This document shows, piece after piece, positions 28,211-36,191 of a DNA stretch of 64,000 nt. Under the pieces are notes generated by a model. The model worked only from the letters and a program-made list of their open reading frames with translations, ran no database searches and had not been told where the DNA came from. The stretch covers positions 50,464-114,463 of the forward strand of contig CAZORA010000005.1 of the NCBI GenBank assembly GCA_964582225.1, written 5' to 3'. Source of the DNA: Dokdonella_A sp964582225. Lineage in GTDB: Bacteria; Pseudomonadota; Gammaproteobacteria; Xanthomonadales; Rhodanobacteraceae. Numbering within the stretch: position 1 is the first letter of the stretch; every line of letters begins with the position of its first letter. A program made the position numbers and the translations under genes.

Positions 28211-29161
28211 TCAGCCGGGCAGCGCCTCGATGAATTCGATCATCCGCTTGCGCTGCGCGGCGTCGGGCAGGGCGCCGCGGGCCGCCGCCAGGTTGTCCTC
28301 CAGGTTGGCGACCTTGCTGGTGGCCGGGGTGATCGCGGTCACTGCCGGGTGGCTGGCGACGAACTTGAGGAAGAATTGCGCCCAGCTGGTCGCGCCGAAT
28401 TCGCCGGCCCACTCCGGCAGCAGCCGGCCGGCGGTGCGCTTCCACAGGCGGGTGCGGCCGAAGGGCGCGTAGACCAGCACCGCGATGCCGCGCTCGGCCG
28501 CCAGCGGCAGGAAGGTCTTTTCCGCGTCGCGATCGTCGATCGCGTAGTTGGTGCCGATGAAATCGAGCGGCTCGCGTCGCATCAGCTCGAGCAGCGCCTG
28601 GTACTGGTTGGCGAAGGTGGTGGTGGCGCCGAGGTAGCGGATGCGCCCGGCCGCCTTGGCCTCGCGCAGCAGCGGCAGCTGGGTCGCCACGTCGCCCATG
28701 TTGTGCACCTGGATCAGATCGATCGCGGGCTTGCCGGCGCGGGCGATTGAAGTCTCCAGCTGGCGCCGCGCCGCCGCCGGGTCGGCCTTGCCGTCGCGCT
28801 CCGCGACGTTGAGTTTGGTAGCCCAGAACAGCTTTCCGGCGATGCCGAGCTCGCTCACGATGCGTCCGGCGGTGGCTTCGGCCGCGCCGTAGCCCGGGGC
28901 GGTGTCGAACACCGTGGCGCCGAGTTCGACCATGCGCGCGAACACCGCGCGCAGCGCCGAGACGTCGCTCCCGGCGGCGACCCTGGCGAAGCTCGCCGAG
29001 CTGCCGAGGCCGACGATCGGCAGCCGCTCGCCGCTGGAGGGGATTGCGCGGGTGATCTGCTCGCCGGCGCCGTTTTCGAGCGCCGCGGCGAGGTTCGGGC
29101 CGAGGCCGAGCGCGCCGAGCGCGGCGGCCGACTGGCGCAGGAAGCTGCGTCGATTGCTCAT
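28211..29161 (-). CDS. Tat-exported aldo/keto reductase
   Basis: 316 residues from ATG 29161, preceded by AAGGAG at 7 nt spacing. The N-terminus MSNRRSFLRQSAAALGALGLG is a twin-arginine signal. The body is an aldo/keto reductase barrel with catalytic-type residues Asp and Tyr in FDTAPGYGAAEA, Lys in FWATKLN and His in IQVHNMGD; the C-terminal region SKVANLEDNLAAARGALPD resembles the NADP-binding segment. The substrate is unknown; Tat export is unusual for an NADP enzyme and implies a prebound cofactor. It is the last of four minus-strand genes, and its start overlaps the stop of the transporter gene before it (ATGA), placing it downstream of the TPP riboswitch. Confidence 0.87.
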   Translation of the reverse strand: MSNRRSFLRQSAAALGALGLGPNLAAALENGAGEQITRAIPSSGERLPIVGLGSSASFARVAAGSDVSALRAVFARMVELGATVFDTAPGYGAAEATAGRIVSELGIAGKLFWATKLNVAERDGKADPAAARRQLETSIARAGKPAIDLIQVHNMGDVATQLPLLREAKAAGRIRYLGATTTFANQYQALLELMRREPLDFIGTNYAIDDRDAEKTFLPLAAERGIAVLVYAPFGRTRLWKRTAGRLLPEWAGEFGATSWAQFFLKFVASHPAVTAITPATSKVANLEDNLAAARGALPDAAQRKRMIEFIEALPG

Positions 29162-30453
29162 GCCGGTTCTCCTTCGACTTGCGTGGCGCCGCGCAGCCGC
29201 TGGGCGCGCCCGAGCCAGAGGCCGAGCGTCATCCACACCAGCGCCAGCGGAATGGCGAATGATGCCAGCGCCGCGAGCCCGGCGCCCAGCCGCGCCAGCA
29301 GGCCCTCGGTCTGCGCCCCGCCGAGGTCGCCCAGGCGGTAGACCACGGTGTCGATGAAGGCCTTGGCCTTGTAGCGATCCTCGCGCTCGACCACCGTGAA
29401 CAGGGTTTCCCGGGCCGGTCGCATCAGGCCGCGCTGCACCGCGCGGAAGCTCGCCTCGAACGCCACCAGCGCCGCCAGCGAGCCGATCAGCGCCAGACCC
29501 AGGAAGCCGAGCGCCGCGGTCAGTGGCAGCAGGGCCAGGGTGAGGCCGGTGCCCAGGCGCCGCATCAGGTGTCCGGCCACCAGGGCCTGCAGCAGCAGGG
29601 TGGCGGCCTGAGTGGCCATGTCGATGCGGGCGAAGATCGTGGTGCGCAGGTCGAGCTCGCCGCCGAGCGCGGCCACCAGCTTGAGCCGCGTGAAGTAGAT
29701 GAAGGTCGCCATCACCGCGAGAATCAGCACATAGGCGCAGATTCCGAGCAGGTAGGGCGAGCGGGCGACCGCGCGGAAGCCCTGCCAGGCGCTGCCGCCG
29801 ATGACTTCGTTGGCGCTGGGGCCGGCCGCCCGGTCGCTTTCGCGCGCCACCGGCAGGCGCATCAGCCAGAACGCGGCGACCAGCGCGGCGAGCAGGAAGC
29901 CGGCGGCGATCGGCAGCAGGGCGGCGGTACCCAACGGCGCGGCGAGCAGGCTCGACAGCAGCGGCCCGAACAGGGCGCCGAGGGTGCCGCCGACGCCGAT
30001 CAGGCCGAACAGGCGCTGGCTCTGCTCGAGCGTGAAGCGGTCCGCCATCAGCGCCCAGAACAGCATGGTGGCGAACAGGTTGAAGACGCTGAACCAGACG
30101 TAGAAGACCTGCCCGCTGCGAATGCCCACCTGGGCCGGGGCGAAGCGCAGCAGCGCCCAGAAGCAGAGCAGGCCGCAGGCGAAGAACAGGTAGGTGGCGG
30201 CGACGAACACCGGGCGCCGGAAGCGGCTGACCAGCAGGCTGAAGATCGGGTTGACCGCCAGGGTGATGGTCACCGTGCCCATGAACAGCCAGCGGATCGT
30301 CTCGATGCCGCGCTGCATGCCGAGCGCTTCGCGGGCCGGTCGCAGCAGCATCAGCGCGCTCAGCACGCAGAAGAAGAACAGCATCGCCACCAGGACCGGC
30401 CGCAGCTCCTCGCGGCGGACGTTGGTGGAGCGCTGCAGGAAGCGCCCGCTCAT
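29158..30453 (-). CDS. NTP/NDP translocase-like (NTT/TlcC) MFS transporter
   Basis: 431 residues with about twelve hydrophobic helices. The pattern LRPAREALGMQRGIETIRWL, FYVWFSVFNLFATMLFWALM and RLFGLIGVGGTLGALFGPLL is that of bacterial proteins usually annotated as NTP/NDP exchange transporters (ATP/ADP translocase-related). Whether it moves nucleotides is unknown; many family members in free-living bacteria are uncharacterised. It lies 22 bp after the PnuT-type gene and overlaps the aldo/keto reductase start by four bases, so it probably belongs to the TPP-riboswitch operon. Uptake of a thiamin ester or related phosphorylated compound is therefore a hypothesis worth testing. Confidence 0.78.
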   Translation of the reverse strand: MSGRFLQRSTNVRREELRPVLVAMLFFFCVLSALMLLRPAREALGMQRGIETIRWLFMGTVTITLAVNPIFSLLVSRFRRPVFVAATYLFFACGLLCFWALLRFAPAQVGIRSGQVFYVWFSVFNLFATMLFWALMADRFTLEQSQRLFGLIGVGGTLGALFGPLLSSLLAAPLGTAALLPIAAGFLLAALVAAFWLMRLPVARESDRAAGPSANEVIGGSAWQGFRAVARSPYLLGICAYVLILAVMATFIYFTRLKLVAALGGELDLRTTIFARIDMATQAATLLLQALVAGHLMRRLGTGLTLALLPLTAALGFLGLALIGSLAALVAFEASFRAVQRGLMRPARETLFTVVEREDRYKAKAFIDTVVYRLGDLGGAQTEGLLARLGAGLAALASFAIPLALVWMTLGLWLGRAQRLRGATQVEGEPA

Positions 30454-30475
30454 GCGCGCATTGTGCCCGAGACGC

Positions 30476-31033
30476 TCAGGCGCGGGCGGCGCGCCGCCAC
30501 TCGCGCAGGCCGGTCACGGCGATGCCGATGAAGCCGGCGTACAGCAGGGCGGTGACGAACAGCTCCTTGTAGACGAACATGCCCGTGTAGACGAGGTCGA
30601 CCGCGATCCACAGCCACCAGGCGGCGACGTGGCGGCGCGCCTGCCACCACTGGCCGACCAGGCTGAAGGCGGTGAGCGCGGCGTCGAGCCAGGGCAGGGC
30701 GGCGTCGGTGCGCCAGTGCATGAAGGCGCCGAGCGCGAGCGCGCCGGCGGCGCCGAGCGCGAGGTGGCCGAGCGCGCGCGCGCGCGGCAGGGGGGCGATC
30801 TGCACTCGACCGTCGTCGCCGAGGTGCAGCGACCAGCGCCACCAGCCGTACACGATCATCACCGCGAAGGCGCCCTGCAGCAGCGCGTCGGAGTAGAGCC
30901 GGGCGTCGGCGAAGACCCAGGCGTAGAGCCCGGTGGCGGCCAGGGTGATCGGCCAGCCGAGGCGCCGGCGGCGCGCCATCAGCCAGATGCCCAGCGCGCT
31001 GCCGGCGGCGGCGGCGAGTTCGATCGCGAACAT
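30476..31033 (-). CDS. pnuT: PnuC-family permease, probably PnuT (thiamin)
   Basis: 185 residues from ATG 31033, sharing its A with the TGA of the TonB receptor gene (TGATG). About six to seven membrane helices, with family features RRLGWPITLAATGLYAWVFADARLYSDALLQ and WWLWIAVDLVYTGMFVYKELF. PnuC proteins import nicotinamide riboside; the PnuT subgroup, recognised by TPP-riboswitch control, imports thiamin. The riboswitch upstream of the preceding gene makes thiamin the best substrate call. Trapping would need cytoplasmic phosphorylation, and a phosphotransferase gene lies just upstream of the riboswitch. Confidence 0.85.
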   Translation of the reverse strand: MFAIELAAAAGSALGIWLMARRRRLGWPITLAATGLYAWVFADARLYSDALLQGAFAVMIVYGWWRWSLHLGDDGRVQIAPLPRARALGHLALGAAGALALGAFMHWRTDAALPWLDAALTAFSLVGQWWQARRHVAAWWLWIAVDLVYTGMFVYKELFVTALLYAGFIGIAVTGLREWRRAARA

Positions 31034-33201
31034 CAGAAGCTCCAGTCGAGCGACAGCCGCGCGATTCGCGGTTCGCCAGGGAACAGGTAGCTGTCGCCCA
31101 GCGTGCTGCCGGTGTCGCGCCAGTAGAAGCGGTCGAACACGTTGTCCACGGCGAGGCGCCAGACCAGCGGGCGCCCGCGCCATTCGGCGCGGTAGCGCAG
31201 GCCGAGGTCGAACACGTTCCAGGCCGGCACGCTGGCCAGACCGTCGGGCGTGGCCGCGTTGCGCCCGGCGTGGCGCCAGCCGGCGAGCAGGGCGAGATCG
31301 GGCGCGACCGGCAGGCGCCAGTCGAGAAACAACGCCGCGCGCAGGCGCGGCACGTTGACCATCTGCCGGTCCTCGTAGGCGGCCACTCCGGAGTGCCGCG
31401 CGCGCGCCGCGATCCAGCTGAGGCTGGCGGAAACGCCGAGCCGCTCACCCAGCCGCCCGGCGGCCTGGAGCTCGAGGCCCTCGCGGCTTTCCTCGCCCTG
31501 CTGCACGAAAGTGAAGCCTTCGGGCGTGGCGTCGGGTCTGGCGAACTGCCAGGGCTGGCGAATGCGGTAGAGGGCCGCGCCCAGATTCAGCGCCTCGTTC
31601 CAGTCGTACTTGAAGCCGAGCTCGGTCTGTCGGGCCAGGCGCGGCTCGAGCAGGCTGCCGCCGTTGGAGGTCCAGTAGGGCGCTTCGGCGCCGAGCTGAA
31701 GACCTTCGCTGTAGCTCACATAGGAGGTCAGACGTGCGCTCGGCTGCCACATCAACGCAGCCTGCGGTAGCGTGCGGGTGAAGCGCGTGCTGCGCGCGAG
31801 CACGCCGTCCTCGTCAAAGGCGCGCTCGTCCAGGCGCAGGCGGCGGGCGCCGACGAGGAGCTGCCAGCGCTCGCCGAGGTGTACCCGGTCGAGCGCGAAC
31901 AGCGAGCGCTGCCAGCTCGTCAGGCGCCGATGTGAAGGGCCGGGCAGGCTGGGCGAGGGCGCGAAGACCGGAATCTCGATCACGTCGATATTGGTGCTGC
32001 CGACGTAGTCGTAGACCCAGCCCGGATTGTCGACCGTGCGGCGGAAGACGCTGGCCCCGACGCTCAGTTCGTGGGTGATTGGCCCGCTGTCGAAGCTGCC
32101 GGCGAGCACCGCGCGCGCCTCGTCGTTGCTGCGGGTATCGCCGGGGCTGCGGAAATCGTAGACGTCATAGTCGCCGTTCGGCGCGTAGTACCAGCCTGGC
32201 GAGCTGCCGTCGGCGCAGGCGGGGCTGTAAAAGCAGCCGTAGGCGAAAGCCACGCTGTCGTCGATCGCGGCGCGGCTGTGGCTCGCCCCCAGCTCGATCT
32301 TCCAGTCGCCGGCGAGCTGGTGTTCGAGTCGCAGCATGTCGTTGCTCGACCACATCTCGGTCGGCTGCTGCCAGGGCTGGTAGCCGAGCATGCGGCCGCG
32401 GCTCGGCCGCGGCGGAATCGCGATGCCGCCGAGCAGCTGATAGCCAGAAACCGAGCGCTGCGAGCTCTGCTGCAGGTTGCCGTCGAAGCGCAGCACGGTG
32501 CTCTCGCCAAGCTTCCAGTCCGCCGCCAGCGAGGCGAAGTTGCGCCAGCCGTCGGCGTGCTCGGCCCAGGAGTGGATGTCCTCGCGGGCAAGGTTGATGC
32601 GCAGGCCGAACGACGGCGTCAGCCAGCGGCCGAGATCCAGCGCCAGATGGCGCGAGCCGTGCTGGTCGGTGCCGAGCTTCGCCGCGCGCAGCTCAGCCGG
32701 ACGCTTGCTGACGAAGTTGACTACGCCGCCGGGGGACAGTACACCGGACTCCAAGCCGCCCAGGCCCTTGATGATCTCGACCCGCTGCTTGTCTTCCAGC
32801 GCCAGCGGTTGCTCGCCGGCCATGCTCATCTCGTTGAAGCGGTAGCCGGTAGCGAGGTCCAGCGCGAAGCCGCGCACGGCGAGGTTCTGGTAGTAGCCGA
32901 TCGGCGCGTAGTTGTCGCCGAGCGCGGCGTCGCTCGCGGCCAGCTCGCTCAGGGAATGCGGCTGGCGGTCGTCGATGGCGTCACGGGTGATGACGCTGAT
33001 CGCGGCTGGCGTGTCCAGCAGCGGTGCGCTGCCGAAGCTGCCGAAGGTGTCGATGTGGCTGGTGTCGGCGCGATAGCCGATCTCCCGGTCGGCCCCGACC
33101 CGCACCGTTTCAAGCTCGACCTCGTGCTCGACCGCCTCATCGCCCGCGGCACTCGCCGTGGGGCAGAAAATGCTCAGCAGGAGCGGCAGCAGCAACTTCA
33201 T
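31033..33201 (-). CDS. TonB-dependent outer membrane receptor under TPP riboswitch control
   Basis: 722 residues from ATG 33201 (GAGG 9 nt upstream); ATG 33210 is in frame but nearly abuts the GAGG. Signal peptide MKLLLPLLLSIFCPTASA, plug domain about 40-190 (LDTPAAISVITRDAIDD, IKGLGGLESGVLSPGGVVNFVSKRP) and a 22-strand barrel ending in LSLDWSF with the terminal aromatic. Sequence type is the siderophore-receptor class, but control by a TPP riboswitch and coupling to a PnuC/PnuT gene indicate thiamin (or a thiamin phosphate) as cargo, as proposed for other TPP-regulated receptors. Energised by TonB-ExbBD, which are not in the window. Confidence 0.9.
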   Translation of the reverse strand: MKLLLPLLLSIFCPTASAAGDEAVEHEVELETVRVGADREIGYRADTSHIDTFGSFGSAPLLDTPAAISVITRDAIDDRQPHSLSELAASDAALGDNYAPIGYYQNLAVRGFALDLATGYRFNEMSMAGEQPLALEDKQRVEIIKGLGGLESGVLSPGGVVNFVSKRPAELRAAKLGTDQHGSRHLALDLGRWLTPSFGLRINLAREDIHSWAEHADGWRNFASLAADWKLGESTVLRFDGNLQQSSQRSVSGYQLLGGIAIPPRPSRGRMLGYQPWQQPTEMWSSNDMLRLEHQLAGDWKIELGASHSRAAIDDSVAFAYGCFYSPACADGSSPGWYYAPNGDYDVYDFRSPGDTRSNDEARAVLAGSFDSGPITHELSVGASVFRRTVDNPGWVYDYVGSTNIDVIEIPVFAPSPSLPGPSHRRLTSWQRSLFALDRVHLGERWQLLVGARRLRLDERAFDEDGVLARSTRFTRTLPQAALMWQPSARLTSYVSYSEGLQLGAEAPYWTSNGGSLLEPRLARQTELGFKYDWNEALNLGAALYRIRQPWQFARPDATPEGFTFVQQGEESREGLELQAAGRLGERLGVSASLSWIAARARHSGVAAYEDRQMVNVPRLRAALFLDWRLPVAPDLALLAGWRHAGRNAATPDGLASVPAWNVFDLGLRYRAEWRGRPLVWRLAVDNVFDRFYWRDTGSTLGDSYLFPGEPRIARLSLDWSF

Positions 33202-33266
33202 CGTCGTCATCCTCGGTTGCGGAACGAAGCGACGATGAGCGGACGCGCGGTGGCGGCCCGATCTGC

Positions 33267-33345
33267 AAGCTCCCTACGCCGGCATGACCCGGTTCAGGTT
33301 CCAAGGGACTCTCTCAGCCCGGCACGTGCCGGGCACCCCCGCTTC
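33267..33345 (-). promoter_or_regulatory. TPP (thiamin pyrophosphate) riboswitch
   Basis: Read on the minus strand: GCGGGGGTGCCC (33341-33330), a GGCACGTGCC arm, then GGGCTGAGAGAGTCCC and GGAACCTGAACCGGGTCATG, CCGGCGTAGGGAGC, ending near 33269. These are the conserved THI-box blocks (GGGGTGCC, CTGAGA, CCCTT.GAACCTGA.C.GG.TAATACC.GCGTAGGGA) in the right order and spacing. It lies about 65 nt before the receptor start, which suits control of translation or premature termination in the leader. The aptamer begins only 35 nt after the phosphotransferase stop, so the transcript either starts inside that gene or continues from it. Confidence 0.95.
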
Positions 33346-33379
33346 AGTGTCGTCATGATAGCCGATCGCGCTGCCGCGA

Positions 33380-34513
33380 TCAGTGCCTCGCACGGCGAAT
33401 GGTCTCGAGGAGAGCGAGCCCGGGCGGTTCGCGAAACCAGGCGGCGTGGCCGCGCAGGAAGACGTTCCAGGCAATGTCCGCGCTGGCCCGGGAGCCGACG
33501 ACGCCCGCGAAGTATTCGACCTCCGAGAGCGCGAAATCGATGTGCACCAGAGGCAGCAGGGCGGCCAGCAGATCGAGGTCCGCGGTGGTCAGCGCGCGTC
33601 GTTCGCGGTACCCGTCGATCAGCGCCAGGGCGATCGCCGGGCGGGCCGGAGCATTTTCGAGATCGAGCCAGGCCACCGCATTGCGTTCGATCGCGGTGGC
33701 GAGATCGAACAGCTCGAAGTTGCGCGCGGCGAGTCCGAAGTCGAGCACGGCACTGACTTCCGCGGCGGCGTCGGCGCGGCTCCAGCAGAGATTGGACACA
33801 TGCCAGTCGCCGTGGGTCCAGGTGGGCGCGAGAGCGGCGAGGCGCGGCTGCGCGAGCGCGTGCCAGGGCGTCAGCGCCTCCGCGAGCTCGCGCTCCCAGT
33901 CACGCTCGCCCAGATAGCGGGCGAGGGTGGGGCGCTCCCGGAGCTGCGAGCGCAAGCGCTCGAGCGGCTCCGCGGCGCGCAGGATTTCGCTGCGTGCGAC
34001 CAGAATATGGGTCGAACGCTGCGCCGCCCGATAGTCGGCTGTGGCCTCTTGCAGTCGCGCCAGCATGTTCCCGGCGGCGCGCGCATGGCTCCGCTCGCGC
34101 GGCGGCTGCCAGGACATCGTGTCGCGGTAGAGGTCGATTCCGGGCGCGGTTTCCTGCAGTTCGTAGATCCAGTCCCCACGTTGGCTCCACGAGCGGGCCG
34201 CGCGAGTGTCGAGAATCCGCGGGACCGGCAAGTGACGCTGGCGCAGGTGGGCAATGAAACGATGTTCTTCCTCGAGCGCGGTCGTGCTGCGCACGCGGTG
34301 GTGATGGCGCTTGACGAACACGCGCCCGCTGCTGCAGCGCAGCAGGCCCGCAGCCGAGAGCGGCCGCGGGCTGCGCCAGAGCAGCTCTTCAAAGGCACCA
34401 AGCTCGGGGTAGTCGAGCAGCAGCGCGCGCAGCTCGGCGGCTTCGAGCGGGGGCCAATCCGGCGCGCCGAGCTCGCCGCTCAGGCCGTGTGTGCGGTGAA
34501 TGGGGCTGTGCAT
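33380..34513 (-). CDS. APH-family phosphotransferase (small-molecule kinase)
   Basis: 377 residues from ATG 34513; much longer in-frame extensions overlap the response-regulator gene on the other strand and are not credible. A protein-kinase-like phosphotransferase of the APH/choline/homoserine kinase type: HGDWHVSNLCW supplies the catalytic loop (H-G-D-x-H-x-x-N) and VLDFGLAARNFELFDLATAIERN the metal-binding DFG-like segment. The N-terminal lobe contains FVKRHHHRVR, probably with the ATP-binding lysine. The substrate is not deducible; because the stop lies 35 nt before a TPP riboswitch and thiamin importer genes, a thiamin-kinase-like role is possible but speculative. No strong Shine-Dalgarno is visible. 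Confidence 0.75.
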   Translation of the reverse strand: MHSPIHRTHGLSGELGAPDWPPLEAAELRALLLDYPELGAFEELLWRSPRPLSAAGLLRCSSGRVFVKRHHHRVRSTTALEEEHRFIAHLRQRHLPVPRILDTRAARSWSQRGDWIYELQETAPGIDLYRDTMSWQPPRERSHARAAGNMLARLQEATADYRAAQRSTHILVARSEILRAAEPLERLRSQLRERPTLARYLGERDWERELAEALTPWHALAQPRLAALAPTWTHGDWHVSNLCWSRADAAAEVSAVLDFGLAARNFELFDLATAIERNAVAWLDLENAPARPAIALALIDGYRERRALTTADLDLLAALLPLVHIDFALSEVEYFAGVVGSRASADIAWNVFLRGHAAWFREPPGLALLETIRRARH

Positions 34514-34693
34514 GCGGGAGCGACGGACGGGGAGGCGCTCGGCATTATCGCCCGCGGCGGGCCGGCGCCGACCCCGGCGGCGCCGCGAAACGTCGCGGTC
34601 GTCACTGCGCACTTGCGCGTTTGCCTCGGGGCCGCGACACTTGTGGGGCGCATCGCGTGCCTTGCAGGGGTTTGGTTCGTGGCATTTTTCGAT

Positions 34694-35272
34694 ATGTTCA
34701 AGCGTGCGTTTGGCGGCGGCCAGGCCGAACGCCGGGTGGCGCCCCGCGACGAAGCCATTCGCGGAGCCTGCATCCTGGTGGTGGACGATTCCCCCACCAT
34801 CTGCGCAGTGATCGGCAAGATGCTGACCCAGAACGGCCATATCGTGCTGAAGGCCGGCAATGGTGAGAGCGCCCTGGCGATCGCTCGCTCGCAGCGGCCC
34901 GACCTGATCTTCCTCGACATCGTGATGCCCGGGATGAGCGGTTTTTCGGTGTTGCGTGCACTGCGTCGCGAGCCCGCCACCCGAGACATTCCGGTGGTCA
35001 TGATCAGCGGCAACCTGCAGGCCACCGAGCAGTTCTACGTGCAGCGTCTGGGCGCCGACGACTTCATCAAGAAACCCTTCGGGCGTGGTGAGGTGTTCGC
35101 GCGAATCGACCATCTACACAACGCCGGCCGGCTGGTGATCCGCCAGCGCGCCGCCTCGGAGCTGTCTTCTGCGCTGCAGCACAGCGAGCACGAGACGGCC
35201 TCGATTCCCGATGTGGCGATGCCCGATCCCGAACACATGGCGCCGTCGGCCGGGACCTCGGGCGAAGTCTGA
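34694..35272 (+). CDS. CheY-like response regulator (PilG/PilH-like receiver)
   Basis: 192 residues from ATG 34694. A single receiver domain covers about 28-150: ILVVDDSPTICAVIGKML (acidic pair), PDLIFLDIVMPGMSGFSVL with the phospho-accepting Asp, VVMISG (Thr/Ser switch) and FIKKPFGRGE with the conserved Lys. No output domain follows; the last 40 residues are low-complexity and acidic. Closest in style to PilG/PilH twitching-motility regulators or stand-alone CheY proteins, but no chemotaxis or pilus genes are adjacent, so the pathway is unknown. Divergent from the phosphotransferase gene across 180 bp. Confidence 0.85.
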   Translation: MFKRAFGGGQAERRVAPRDEAIRGACILVVDDSPTICAVIGKMLTQNGHIVLKAGNGESALAIARSQRPDLIFLDIVMPGMSGFSVLRALRREPATRDIPVVMISGNLQATEQFYVQRLGADDFIKKPFGRGEVFARIDHLHNAGRLVIRQRAASELSSALQHSEHETASIPDVAMPDPEHMAPSAGTSGEV

Positions 35273-35490
35273 GCGCGGCACGGAGTTCGGGAAAGGTCCG
35301 AACGAGTTCATCCGGCGGCGTCGCTTTTGCGAAGGTGGGAACAGGGCGCCGTTGCGTTCAATGGCTTGAAGCATCGAACCCTTGACCTTGGCAGGAATGA
35401 GAGCGCCTGTTCAAAGCCTTTCCGGCCGCTGCGGTGTGCTTGTCGCGACGCGTGGCGACCCCATTTGTGGCTCATCGAAGGGAGCCACGC

Positions 35491-35940
35491 ATGAACGCTG
35501 CAAGCATCAAGATTGCCTGCCCGCACTGCGGCGCGCTGAACCGCGTGCCGAACGCGCGGCTCGATGATGCGCCGGTTTGCGGACGCTGTCGGCGGGTGCT
35601 GTTCACGACGGCGCCGATCACCCTTGACGCCGCCGGTTTCGAGCGTCACGCGCTGCGGGCCGAGCTGCCGCTCCTGATCGACTTCTGGGCCGCCTGGTGC
35701 GGCCCCTGCCGAATCATGGCGCCTGCGTTCGCTGCCGCCGCGGCGCTGCTCGAGCCGCGGCTGCGACTGGCCAAGGTCGATACCGAAGCCGAGCCGGCGT
35801 TGGCTTCCCGCTTCGGCATCCGCAGTATTCCGACCTTGATCCTGCTGCGGCAAGGACGCGAACTCGCGCGTCAGTCGGGCGCGCTGAGCAGCCCGCAGCA
35901 GATCGTGCAGTGGGTGCGCGCGCAGGACCTCATCGCGTGA
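35491..35940 (+). CDS. trxC: Thioredoxin 2 (zinc-ribbon thioredoxin)
   Basis: 149 residues from ATG 35491 with GAAGGGAG 6 nt upstream. An N-terminal zinc ribbon (CPHCGALNR...CGRCRR, about residues 10-34) precedes a thioredoxin fold with the active site FWAAWCGPCRIMAP and cis-Pro loop IRSIPTLILL. TrxC reduces cytoplasmic protein disulfides and is often induced by oxidative stress. The stop overlaps the GTG of a small gene (GTGA, 35937-35940), so the two are translationally coupled. Confidence 0.95.
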   Translation: MNAASIKIACPHCGALNRVPNARLDDAPVCGRCRRVLFTTAPITLDAAGFERHALRAELPLLIDFWAAWCGPCRIMAPAFAAAAALLEPRLRLAKVDTEAEPALASRFGIRSIPTLILLRQGRELARQSGALSSPQQIVQWVRAQDLIA

Positions 35941-36122
35941 CGCCCGAAGCGCCCACCGATTCGCGGCCGTCGCCGCCCGAGAAGCCCGCCCCGGATGATT
36001 GTTGCGGCGGCGGCTGCCTGCCCTGCGTCTTCGACGCCTACGAAGACGCCCTGGAGCGCCATCGGGTGCAACTCGCGGCGTGGCAGGCCCGCCAGCGGGA
36101 CGGTGCCGATTCCGACGCATGA
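35937..36122 (+). CDS. Small oxidoreductase-like domain protein
   Basis: 61 residues from GTG 35937 overlapping the trxC stop. A proline-rich N-terminus is followed by DDCCGGGCLPCVFDAYEDAL, the cysteine-rich signature of the oxidoreductase-like domain (PF09791 type), otherwise found at the N-terminus of some oxidoreductases and as small stand-alone proteins. Four cysteines within eight residues suggest metal or cofactor binding. Coupling to trxC suggests a redox partner or client of thioredoxin 2; the function is unknown. Confidence 0.75.
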   Translation: MTPEAPTDSRPSPPEKPAPDDCCGGGCLPCVFDAYEDALERHRVQLAAWQARQRDGADSDA

Positions 36123-36191
36123 CCTTGGTGACTGGACGCTCCGGTGCCGCTTGCCTAGGATCGGGTGACCTTTCGTTTCGAGGCTTGGATC

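Noticed and set aside
35273..35400. Further REP-like copy between the response regulator and trxC
   Set aside because: GCGAAGGTGGGAACAGGGCGCC is only weakly similar and lacks the stem.
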